12,474 nt of DNA from Pseudomonadota bacterium (GTDB taxonomy: Bacteria > Pseudomonadota > Gammaproteobacteria > Pseudomonadales > Oleiphilaceae): NCBI GenBank assembly GCA_023430625.1, contig JAEZAA010000232.1:1-12474 (forward strand). Direction: 5' to 3'. Below are positions 6,277 through 12,472 of this stretch, piece by piece (the first letter of the stretch is position 1; each line of letters begins with the position of its first letter). The notes below the pieces were generated by a model. It had not been told where the DNA came from. It did not search any database and was given only the letters and a program-made list of their open reading frames with translations. The position numbers and the translations under genes were made by a program.

Positions 6277-7331
6277 GACTTGTCTCCCTGCTGGGCGATG
6301 CGCCAGCCGGCTTCGGCCAGGGCACTGGCGCGCTTGCCCACTTCCAGGGCGTCGGCGTTGGCCGCATTCCCCGCCAGCGCCCGGGCGTACACGCCCTGCA
6401 CGATGGCGGCGAGCCGGAACAGGGAGAACGCCAAGAATACGTGCCAGTCCGGAATGCTGTCGCGCCCGACCCGCTTGCAGTAGCGGGCCAGCACGTCGGC
6501 TTCCTCGGGAATGCCGAGGGCTTCCAGGTCTTCGCCCACCAGCCCGCGCATGCCTTTCATCTCGGCCGGCAGGTGGTAAGGCAGGCAGAAATAAGCCAGA
6601 TCCGCCAACGGATGACCGAGGGTCGACAACTCCCAATCGAGAATCGCCAGCACCTTGGGTTCGGTGGGATGCAGGATCAGGTTCCCCAAGCGGAAGTCGC
6701 CATGGGCAATGGCGCATTCATCAACCGCCGGAATGTTCTCCGCCAGCCAGGCCATGAGGTTATCCATGGCCGGCATGTCGTCGGTGCGGGAGGCCAGGTA
6801 CTGCTGGGTCCAGCGCTTCACCTGGCGTTCCACGTAAGCCTCGGGACGGCCGTAATCGGCCAGTCCCACCGCGTTCACATCCACCCGGTGCAGGTCCGCC
6901 AGGGTATCGATGGCGGCGAAGTGGATGGGCTGGCGTTCCGCCCGATCCACCGCCCGCAACGCCGGATGGCTGAGGACGCGGCCTTCGATGTAATCCATCA
7001 GGTAGAAGGGCGTGCCGACGATGCTGTCGTCCTCACACAGGAAACGGGCCGGCGGCACCGGCAGATCGGTGTGATCGGCCAGGGCACGGATAATCTGATA
7101 CTCCCGCTCCACCATGTGGGCTTTCGGCAGCACCTTGCCGGGCGGCTTCTTGCGCAGCACAAAGCGGCGCTCGCCGATTTCCAGCAAATAGGTCGGGTTG
7201 GACTGCCCGCCCTGGAACTGACGAACACTAAGTTCGCCAGTCAATTCCGGCAGCTGCTGGCGCAGGTATGCGTCCAGCTTGGCCTCGTCCAGGCGGTGCG
7301 CCTCCAGCACTTCTACAATCTGTGGTTGCAT
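6273..7331 (-). CDS. APH-fold phosphotransferase (ACAD10/11 kinase-domain-like, LvaA-like)
   Basis: The product has 352 residues from the ATG at 7331. It is preferred over an ATG 36 bases earlier, which would overlap the SDR gene by 23 bases, and it has GAGGG 10 bases upstream. It has the aminoglycoside-phosphotransferase/choline-kinase fold: an N-lobe strand-loop FQGGQSNPTYLL (39-50), a strand with candidate ATP lysines (VLRKK, 58-62), the catalytic HGDFRLGN (His210, Asp212, Asn217) and the metal-binding ILDWE (Asp232). This subgroup is the stand-alone version of the kinase domain fused to acyl-CoA dehydrogenase in animal ACAD10/ACAD11. In Pseudomonas putida the related LvaA phosphorylates 4-hydroxyvaleryl-CoA. 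Placement next to an ACAD gene, two SDRs and a ligase supports a hydroxyacyl-CoA kinase rather than antibiotic resistance. No small LvaB-like partner is visible. Confidence 0.9.
   Translation of the reverse strand: MQPQIVEVLEAHRLDEAKLDAYLRQQLPELTGELSVRQFQGGQSNPTYLLEIGERRFVLRKKPPGKVLPKAHMVEREYQIIRALADHTDLPVPPARFLCEDDSIVGTPFYLMDYIEGRVLSHPALRAVDRAERQPIHFAAIDTLADLHRVDVNAVGLADYGRPEAYVERQVKRWTQQYLASRTDDMPAMDNLMAWLAENIPAVDECAIAHGDFRLGNLILHPTEPKVLAILDWELSTLGHPLADLAYFCLPYHLPAEMKGMRGLVGEDLEALGIPEEADVLARYCKRVGRDSIPDWHVFLAFSLFRLAAIVQGVYARALAGNAANADALEVGKRASALAEAGWRIAQQGDKS
6284..6288 (-). promoter_or_regulatory. Internal Shine-Dalgarno and GTGA overlap coupling kinase and surE translation
   Basis: GGGAG lies within the last codons of the kinase gene, 7 bases before the surE GTG (6274-6276). 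That GTG overlaps the kinase TGA (6273-6275) as GTGA. This arrangement normally gives coupled translation and near-equal amounts of both proteins. Confidence 0.75.
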
Positions 7332-7344
7332 CCGGATACAGCCC

Positions 7345-8112
7345 TCAACACACGGTTTCGCCGCCATCCGCCACGATCACCTGACCGGTGATGTAGGCGC
7401 TGGCCTTGGTGGACAGAAACACCGCCAGGCCGGCGATATCGATGGGGTCGCCGATCCGGCGCAGCGGGGTCTTGTCTTCCGCCCGCTTCACCCGCACCGG
7501 GTCTTCCCACAGGGCCTTGGCAAAATCGGTCTTGATCAGGCCTGGTGCGATGCTGTTGACGCGGATGCCTTTCGGGCCCCACTCCACCGCCAGGTTACGG
7601 GCCAGGGCCGCTTCCGCCGCCTTGGACACACCGTAGGTGCCGATGGTGGTGTTACCACGAATACCGGCAATGCTGGACAGCAGCACCACGGCGCCCTCGC
7701 CTTTCTCGGCCATCTGCGGCAGCACCATGTTGGTGAGCCAGAAGGTGCCCTTGACGTTGGTGTCCATGATCTTGTCCCAGGCGTCGTCGGTCATCTCCGA
7801 GGTGGGGCCGTAAACGGGGTTGGTGGCGGCGTTGCACACCAGCACGTCGATGGGGCCCCAGGCTTCGTTGGTCTTGTCGACCAGGTTCTGCAGGTCTTCC
7901 TTTTTCCCCACGTGGCAGGCAATGGCGAGGGCTTCATAGCCCTGCGCCTTCAGCTCGTTGGCCACCTGCTCGCAGGCGTCCGCCTTACGGCTGGAGATCA
8001 CCACCTTGGCGCCACACTTGGCCATTTCCTCGGCGATGGCGCGGCCGATACCTTTGGTGGAGCCCGTGATCAGCGCCACCTTGCCGGTCATATCGAATAA
8101 TGGATTGGTCAT
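7345..8112 (-). CDS. Short-chain dehydrogenase/reductase (SDR), NADP(H)-type, DHRS4-like
   Basis: This is a 255-residue classical SDR. The Rossmann motif TGSTKGIG is at 16-23 and CNAA (93-96) replaces the usual NNAG. The active site is Ser146/147, Tyr160 and Lys164 (YGVSK), and the C-terminal ITGQVIVADGG is typical. At the end of the second strand it has SSRK with no acidic residue, which usually favours NADP(H). It probably interconverts a keto and a hydroxy group on an acyl chain or acyl-CoA. The start is ATG with AGGAG 6 bases upstream. It lies 12 bases after the acyl-CoA dehydrogenase gene and 13 bases before the kinase gene. By analogy with LvaD it could reduce a 4-oxoacyl-CoA to the 4-hydroxyacyl-CoA kinase substrate; this is inference. 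Confidence 0.92.
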   Translation of the reverse strand: MTNPLFDMTGKVALITGSTKGIGRAIAEEMAKCGAKVVISSRKADACEQVANELKAQGYEALAIACHVGKKEDLQNLVDKTNEAWGPIDVLVCNAATNPVYGPTSEMTDDAWDKIMDTNVKGTFWLTNMVLPQMAEKGEGAVVLLSSIAGIRGNTTIGTYGVSKAAEAALARNLAVEWGPKGIRVNSIAPGLIKTDFAKALWEDPVRVKRAEDKTPLRRIGDPIDIAGLAVFLSTKASAYITGQVIVADGGETVC

Positions 8113-8124
8113 GGTCGGCTCCTA

Positions 8125-9336
8125 TTAGCGTGGGTCGCGGTACTGGCGCAGTTCCAGCTTGGCGATGGAGTCCAGATGCACTTCATCGGGACCGTCCGCC
8201 AGACGCAGGGTACGCACCTTGGCCCAGGCTTCCGCCAGGAAGGTGTCCTGGCTGACGCCAGCGCCGCCGTGAACCTGAATGGCACGATCGATGACCTTCA
8301 GTGCCATGCTGGGGGCGATCACCTTGATCATGGCGATTTCCTGACGAGCCACCTTGTTGCCGACGGTGTCCATCATGTGGGCCGCTTTCAGGGTCATCAG
8401 ACGCGCCTGTTCGATTTCGAGACGGCTGCGGGCGATGTCCTTGCGCACGGAGTCGAAGTCGGACAGTTTCTTGCCGAAGGCGACCCGCTGGTTGGCGCGC
8501 TTGCACATGGATTCCAGGGCACGCTCGGCCAAGCCGATGGTGCGCATGCAATGGTGAATCCGGCCCGGTCCCAAACGGCCCTGGGCGATCTCGAAACCAC
8601 GGCCTTCGCCCAGCAGGATATTGCTGACCGGCACCCGCACGTTTTCATAGTGGATCTCGGCGTGGCCATGGGGCGCATGGTCATAGCCGAACACGGTCAA
8701 GGGGCGCACCATTTTTACGCCAGGGGTGTCCAGCGGTACCAGCACCATGGACTGCTGCTTATGCTTCTCGGCGGTGGCATCGGTCTTGCCCATGACAATG
8801 GCGATCTTGGCGGTAGTGGTCATGGCACCGGAGGACCACCACTTGCGGCCGTCGATCACATACTCGTCGCCTTCGCGGCGAATCTCGCACTCGATGTTGG
8901 TGGCATCGGAAGACGCCACGTCCGGCTCGGTCATGGAGAAGCAGGAACGGATTTCACCGGCCAGCAACGGCTTGAGCCACTGCTCCTGCTGCTCTTTATT
9001 GCCGTAGCGGGCAATGGTTTCCATGTTGCCGGTATCCGGCGCGGAGCAGTTGAACACCTCGGGCGCCACCATGGAGCGGCCCATGATTTCGCACAGATGG
9101 GCGTATTCGAAGTTGGTCAGGCCGGCGCCGAATTCGCTTTCCGGCAGGAACAGATTCCACAGGCCCTGGGCTTTGGCCTTGGCTTTCAGCTCGTCCAGGA
9201 TGGGGGGTGGCGCCCAGCGATTGGCGGAGTTTTCGACCTGCTCGTGGAACAGATGTTCATTCGGATAGATGTGCTCTTCCATGAACCCAATCAGTTGTTC
9301 CCTCAGTTTCTGAGCTTTTTGCGAGAGTTCGAACAT
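8125..9336 (-). CDS. Acyl-CoA dehydrogenase family protein, ACAD10/ACAD11-like (LvaC-like)
   Basis: This 403-residue FAD protein is a full-length acyl-CoA dehydrogenase. The flavin-binding segment FSMTEPDVASSDATN is at 133-147, WWSSGA at 166-171, RVAFGKKLSDF near 284-294, and QVHGGAGVSQD at 354-364. Where classical dehydrogenases have the catalytic Glu of YEGT, this one reads ADGPDEVH, with Asp381 in the base position; I recall the same signature from ACAD11. Known ACAD10/11 and LvaC act on 4-phosphooxyacyl-CoA, eliminating phosphate to give an enoyl-CoA, as well as or instead of plain dehydrogenation. The ATG has AAGGA 8 bases upstream. The gene lies 12 bases before the SDR and one gene away from the kinase, exactly the partner expected. 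Plain long/branched acyl-CoA dehydrogenase activity remains possible. Confidence 0.94.
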   Translation of the reverse strand: MFELSQKAQKLREQLIGFMEEHIYPNEHLFHEQVENSANRWAPPPILDELKAKAKAQGLWNLFLPESEFGAGLTNFEYAHLCEIMGRSMVAPEVFNCSAPDTGNMETIARYGNKEQQEQWLKPLLAGEIRSCFSMTEPDVASSDATNIECEIRREGDEYVIDGRKWWSSGAMTTTAKIAIVMGKTDATAEKHKQQSMVLVPLDTPGVKMVRPLTVFGYDHAPHGHAEIHYENVRVPVSNILLGEGRGFEIAQGRLGPGRIHHCMRTIGLAERALESMCKRANQRVAFGKKLSDFDSVRKDIARSRLEIEQARLMTLKAAHMMDTVGNKVARQEIAMIKVIAPSMALKVIDRAIQVHGGAGVSQDTFLAEAWAKVRTLRLADGPDEVHLDSIAKLELRQYRDPR

Positions 9337-9357
9337 CGTCGTGATCCTTGTTGTCGT

Positions 9358-9412
9358 TGGCCGCCAAACAGCGGCGTGGCTTTTTTATTTGGCCGCCGTT
9401 ACAGCGGCATGC
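9358..9412. repeat. Tandem imperfect hairpin-forming repeat in the 62-nt gap between thioesterase and acyl-CoA dehydrogenase genes
   Basis: TGGCCGCC followed by ACAGCGGC occurs twice, at 9358-9380 and 9390-9412, 32 bases apart. Within each copy GCCGC pairs with GCGGC over a 6- or 7-base loop. The two copies are separated by an A/T-rich stretch (TTTTTTATTT on the plus strand). The second copy runs into the 3' end of the thioesterase gene. It is the only sizeable gap in the operon, so it may be an mRNA processing, stabilising or attenuation element. Confidence 0.45.
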
Positions 9413-9857
9413 CTTCGGGATTTTCGCTACCGGAGCGCAGGCGGAAGGTGCCTTCGGCAAGCGCCAGAAGAGTTCCGTTTTGATCCCGCACCTCACCGGT
9501 GCTGTTGAAGATCCGGCTGCCGCCGGCCCGCTTGATGCCCGTCACCTGAATCACGCCGCCCGAGCATTGCCCGGTGAAGGTGGTGGTCAGGGACAGGGTG
9601 ACTGCCTTGCGCATGCGCCCGGGATAGGGGCAATAGGTGCCGGCTTCGGCCAGGGCGATATCCAGCAGCGAGGTCAGCACCCCGCCATGAATCACACCGG
9701 CCAGGTTCAGGTGCTGGGGCTGGATGTCCAGCTCGATCACGGCCTTGTCTTCCACCCAGAGTGCCTGCCGGTAGCCCAGCAGGCTGTGGAAACCGGGCAG
9801 ATCCTTGCCGCCGCTGATCAGACTATTAAGGACGGGGGGATGCTGTTGTTCTGACAT
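9399..9857 (-). CDS. PaaI-family hotdog-fold acyl-CoA thioesterase
   Basis: The 152-residue size and motif fit the PaaI/YbgC-like hotdog thioesterases, which hydrolyse acyl-CoA to free acid and CoA. The signature HLNLAGVIHGGVLTSLLDIA spans residues 49-68. It contains Asn51, the HGG turn (57-59) that forms the oxyanion region and Asp66, which usually positions the nucleophilic water. The C-terminal part GEVRDQNGTLLALAEGTFRL is the usual last two strands. The start ATG has a GAGGGGG ribosome binding site that overlaps the stop codon of the preceding SDR gene, with a 10-base gap. In this operon it probably relieves trapping of CoA by dead-end thioesters or releases a product acid. The substrate cannot be read from the sequence. 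Confidence 0.9.
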   Translation of the reverse strand: MSEQQHPPVLNSLISGGKDLPGFHSLLGYRQALWVEDKAVIELDIQPQHLNLAGVIHGGVLTSLLDIALAEAGTYCPYPGRMRKAVTLSLTTTFTGQCSGGVIQVTGIKRAGGSRIFNSTGEVRDQNGTLLALAEGTFRLRSGSENPEGMPL

Positions 9858-9867
9858 AGTCGCCCCC

Positions 9868-10650
9868 TCAGACCTTCATGCCCGGCATGTTGAGCGATGC
9901 GGTATTGCCGCCATCGACGGGCAACGCCTGACCGGTGATGTAGCTGGCGTCGTCGCTGGCCAAAAAGGCGATGGCGGCGGCGATTTCTTCCGGCCGGCCA
10001 TAGCGGCGCAGCTCGCAACGGGAACCCAGCTTGTGTTCCTTATCATTGCTGCGGGCATACTCGAACACGGGCCGGGTCATGCCGGTTTCCACCAGGCCGG
10101 GGCAGACCGCATTGACGCGAATGCCCCATTCGCCCAGATCGCAGGCCGTGGTCATGGTGAGATTGATCACGCCGGCCTTGGAGGCACTGTAGGCGTTGCC
10201 GCCGGCGCCAGAACGGATGCCGGCCACCGACGCGGTGTTGACGATGGCGCCCTTGCGGCGTTCCCGCATATGAGGGGCGACATGCTTGATGAAGAGCATG
10301 GGGCCGATCAGGTTGACGCCCAGGATCCGGTCCCACTGGTTACGGTCCTGCTCGGCGATATCCATATGGCCACCGGCGATGCCGGCGTTGTTGCAGAGCA
10401 CGTCGATCTGGCCGTAATGCGCCAGGATGCTGGCCACCGCCTTCTGAACGTCCCCTTCATGGGACACATCCAGCACCAGTGACAAGGCTTCGGTGCCGGC
10501 GGGCAACAGGCTCGCGGTTGCCACCAGACCTTCCTTCGACCAATCGATCAGGGCCAGACGGGCCCCTTCGTCCGCCAGCCGCCGCGCGGTGGCACGGCCA
10601 ATGCCGCTGCCCGCACCCGTGACCACGGCCACACTGCCTTGGAATCGCAT
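9868..10650 (-). CDS. Short-chain dehydrogenase/reductase (SDR), NAD(H)-type, first gene of the operon
   Basis: This 260-residue classical SDR has TGAGSGIG (11-18), NNAG (87-90), catalytic Ser141, Tyr154 and Lys158 (YSASK), and the C-terminal YITGQALPVDGG. Asp36 at the end of the second strand (LALIDWS) normally binds the adenosine ribose and selects NAD(H), unlike the second SDR of the operon. An insertion around EYARSNDKEHKLGSR (about 205-220) forms the substrate lid. It likely oxidises a hydroxy group on the acyl substrate, in the catabolic direction. The ATG has AAGGAG 8 bases upstream and faces the divergent ligase across 139 bases. It is the promoter-proximal gene of a seven-gene operon. 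Confidence 0.92.
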   Translation of the reverse strand: MRFQGSVAVVTGAGSGIGRATARRLADEGARLALIDWSKEGLVATASLLPAGTEALSLVLDVSHEGDVQKAVASILAHYGQIDVLCNNAGIAGGHMDIAEQDRNQWDRILGVNLIGPMLFIKHVAPHMRERRKGAIVNTASVAGIRSGAGGNAYSASKAGVINLTMTTACDLGEWGIRVNAVCPGLVETGMTRPVFEYARSNDKEHKLGSRCELRRYGRPEEIAAAIAFLASDDASYITGQALPVDGGNTASLNMPGMKV

Positions 10651-10789
10651 CAGGTTGGCTCCTTCGTTCGCTCGTGGAACGACTTTTATGATTATTCTGC
10701 CTTTAATTTGTCAGTTACACGGCTTTGAGTCAATATTAATGAAAACCAGTTTCGCAGAATAAAATAAAGATATGCCATAGGAGCGAATC
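10651..10789. promoter_or_regulatory. Divergent promoter/operator region between the SDR operon and the second ligase
   Basis: This 139-base A+T-rich gap must hold both divergent promoters. On the minus strand TTGACT (plus 10728-10733) is a good -35, but the -10 at 17 bases (CAAATT) is weak. On the plus strand TTGTCA (10708-10713) has only a poor -10. Two palindromic sites could be operators. One is TCGTTC/GAACGA at 10664-10669 and 10677-10682. The other is GAAAACCAGTTTC at 10741-10753, which resembles, imperfectly, the GAAAC-N4-GTTTC type bound by the fatty-acid regulator PsrA. No regulator gene is in the window. Confidence 0.45.
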
Positions 10790-12382
10790 ATGCAAAGTCC
10801 AGAGCACAAACTGCCCGTCTATGCCCCAATTTTTGAAAACGAGACCTTCATACCGATTGGGCAACGGCTTCAGGCCTATATCTGGACTCAGCCGGACAAG
10901 ATTGCGCTTCACGATGGCGACCGCAGCATTCGCTGGGCGGAGCTGGTGCATCAGGTCAATGCCATTGCCAACCGGCTGCGCCAGGCGGGCTTGCAGGTGG
11001 GAGACAAGGTGGCGGGGCTGTCCGAGAACAGCGCAAGCTATGTGGCGCTCTATCTGGGCGTGCTGACGGCGGGCGGCTGCATGGTGCCGCTGTCGGGCAT
11101 GGCGAGCGGCGAAACCCTGGAACTGATGATCAACGACAGCGAGGCCAGCTTCCTGTTCGTCTCCAGCCGCAACCGGACCCTAACCGATGGCTTCCGCAAT
11201 CGCCTGCCCAACATTCCGGCCAGCCGCCAGGTCGGGCTGGATTTCGAGGATGCCGTCTGGCAGGGCTTTGAGAACTGGATCGGCGACGCCTCGCAGGACT
11301 TCGTGCCAGTACCACTGACCCTGGATGACGCCTTCAACATCATCTACAGCTCCGGCACCACCGGTACCCCCAAAGGCATTCTCCACGACCATCGCTTCCG
11401 CTCGCGCCAGATCAAGCGCATCACCAGCTACGGCCTGAACGGCAGCGAGATCAACCTGGTCTCGACCCCGCTCTACTCCAACACCACCCTGGTGTCGGCG
11501 CTGCCCAGCCTGTTCAACGGTGCCACCCTGGTGCTGATGGCCAAGTTCGATGCCCGCGAGTTCCTGGCGCTGTCCCAACGGCATCGGGTGACGGTGGCCA
11601 TGCTGGTGCCGGTGCAGTACGAGCGTATCCTCGCCCTGCCCGAGTTCGACCAGTACGACCTGTCCAGCTATCGGCTCAAGCTGTCCACCAGCGCGCCCTT
11701 GCATGGTCGTGTGGTGGCCGAGGCCATGCGCCGCTGGCCGGGCAACCTGCGGGAGATGTATGGCCTGACCGAAGGCGGCATCTCCGCCGGCCTCGATTGC
11801 GGCGCGTATCCTGACAAGTGGGATTCCGTGGGCCAGCCCACCGAAGGTGCCGAGATTCGGATCATCAGTGAAGATGGACGCGAGCTGCCCCAGGGGGAAA
11901 TCGGCGAAGTCGTCGGCCGCGCCGGCGCCATGATGCGCGGCTACCACAACCGGCCGGAGCAGACCGCGGAAATGCTCTGGACCAGCCCGGAGGGCACGGT
12001 GTTCTACCGCAGCGGCGATATGGGCCGGTTCGATGAAGATGGCTTCCTGTACCTGCTGGACCGGCGCAAGGACATGATCATCTCCGGCGGCTTCAATATC
12101 TATGCGGTGGATCTGGAGAAGGTGCTGCTGGCCCATCCGGCAGTGGCGGATGCCACGGTGATCGGCATTCCCAGCGTGCAGTGGGGCGAGACGCCGCTGG
12201 GGCTGGTGGTGCGGCGCGATGCATCCATCAGCGAGACGGAGCTGCTGGCCTGGGCCAACGAGCGACTGGGCAAGGCGCAGCGGCTGAGTGGGGTTGAGTT
12301 TCGGGAGGAGTTGCCGCGTAGCACCATTGGTAAGGTGTTGAAGCGGGAATTGCGGGCGCCTTATTGGGAAGGGCAGAAGTAG
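10790..12382 (+). CDS. Second AMP-forming acyl-CoA ligase, divergent from the catabolic operon
   Basis: This 530-residue ANL-superfamily ligase forms an acyl-AMP and then an acyl-CoA. The P-loop YSSGTTGTPKG (186-196), YGLTEGG (324-330), YRSGD (406-410), the hinge DRRKDMIISGGFNIY (424-438) and the catalytic lysine in TIGK (Lys515) are all intact. A strong AGGAG lies 6 bases before the ATG. It is clearly not a recent duplicate of the ligase at 3792-5474: outside the core motifs the two differ throughout and the lengths differ. The GGFNIYAVDLE hinge and the shorter N-terminal part resemble ligases for short, medium or aromatic acids more than long-chain enzymes, but the substrate is not decided. 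Sharing the divergent control region suggests co-regulation with the operon. Confidence 0.92.
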   Translation: MQSPEHKLPVYAPIFENETFIPIGQRLQAYIWTQPDKIALHDGDRSIRWAELVHQVNAIANRLRQAGLQVGDKVAGLSENSASYVALYLGVLTAGGCMVPLSGMASGETLELMINDSEASFLFVSSRNRTLTDGFRNRLPNIPASRQVGLDFEDAVWQGFENWIGDASQDFVPVPLTLDDAFNIIYSSGTTGTPKGILHDHRFRSRQIKRITSYGLNGSEINLVSTPLYSNTTLVSALPSLFNGATLVLMAKFDAREFLALSQRHRVTVAMLVPVQYERILALPEFDQYDLSSYRLKLSTSAPLHGRVVAEAMRRWPGNLREMYGLTEGGISAGLDCGAYPDKWDSVGQPTEGAEIRIISEDGRELPQGEIGEVVGRAGAMMRGYHNRPEQTAEMLWTSPEGTVFYRSGDMGRFDEDGFLYLLDRRKDMIISGGFNIYAVDLEKVLLAHPAVADATVIGIPSVQWGETPLGLVVRRDASISETELLAWANERLGKAQRLSGVEFREELPRSTIGKVLKRELRAPYWEGQK

Positions 12383-12396
12383 GCTTAACGTTTTTA

Positions 12397-12432
12397 CTCC
12401 CTCTCCCTCAGGGAGAGGGCTGGGGTGAGGGG
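12397..12432. repeat. REP-like intergenic palindrome with CT/GA-rich perfect stem
   Basis: CCCTCTCCCT (12399-12408) and AGGGAGAGGG (12410-12419) form a perfect 10-bp palindrome, followed by the tail CTGGGGTGAGGG (12420-12431). This stem-plus-tail form is a widespread dispersed repeat in gammaproteobacterial and some betaproteobacterial genomes, usually between genes. It begins 14 bases after the ligase stop and could also act as a 3' mRNA-stabilising or terminating hairpin. Confidence 0.75.
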
Positions 12433-12437
12433 TGATT

Positions 12438-12472
12438 CAGGCGCGTCCGTGGCCGGTTCTTTTCCGCGCCTG
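12438..12472. repeat. 8-bp inverted repeat at the window end
   Basis: CAGGCGCG (12438-12445) and CGCGCCTG (12465-12472) are exact reverse complements with a 19-base loop. All three minus-strand frames are open from the window edge and close within this region, so it may be the 3' end of a convergent gene rather than a separate element. Confidence 0.35.

Noticed and set aside
6277..6717. N-terminal extension of SurE by about 147 codons in an open frame
   Set aside because: The extension overlaps the kinase gene, its translation is Arg/Gly-rich with no SurE similarity, and a GTG with a good ribosome binding site starts the true protein at 6276.
6273..7331. Antibiotic (aminoglycoside) resistance kinase
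   Set aside because: The APH fold is shared, but the neighbouring ACAD, SDR and ligase genes and the ACAD10/11-type sequence point to acyl-CoA metabolism.
9360..9385. Plus-strand rho-independent terminator (GCCGC/GCGGC stem followed by TTTTTT)
   Set aside because: The stem has only 5 bp, the T-run is not adjacent to it, and no plus-strand gene ends there; the repeat explanation fits better.
8176..9483. 435-codon plus-strand ORF opposite the acyl-CoA dehydrogenase (and similar long ones at 6441-7391, 7279-8100, 9805-10482)
   Set aside because: These are antisense shadows of clear genes, with low-complexity His/Gly-rich translations and no family signature.
11180..12136. 318-codon minus-strand ORF inside the second ligase
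   Set aside because: Antisense shadow; the plus-strand ligase carries every expected motif.
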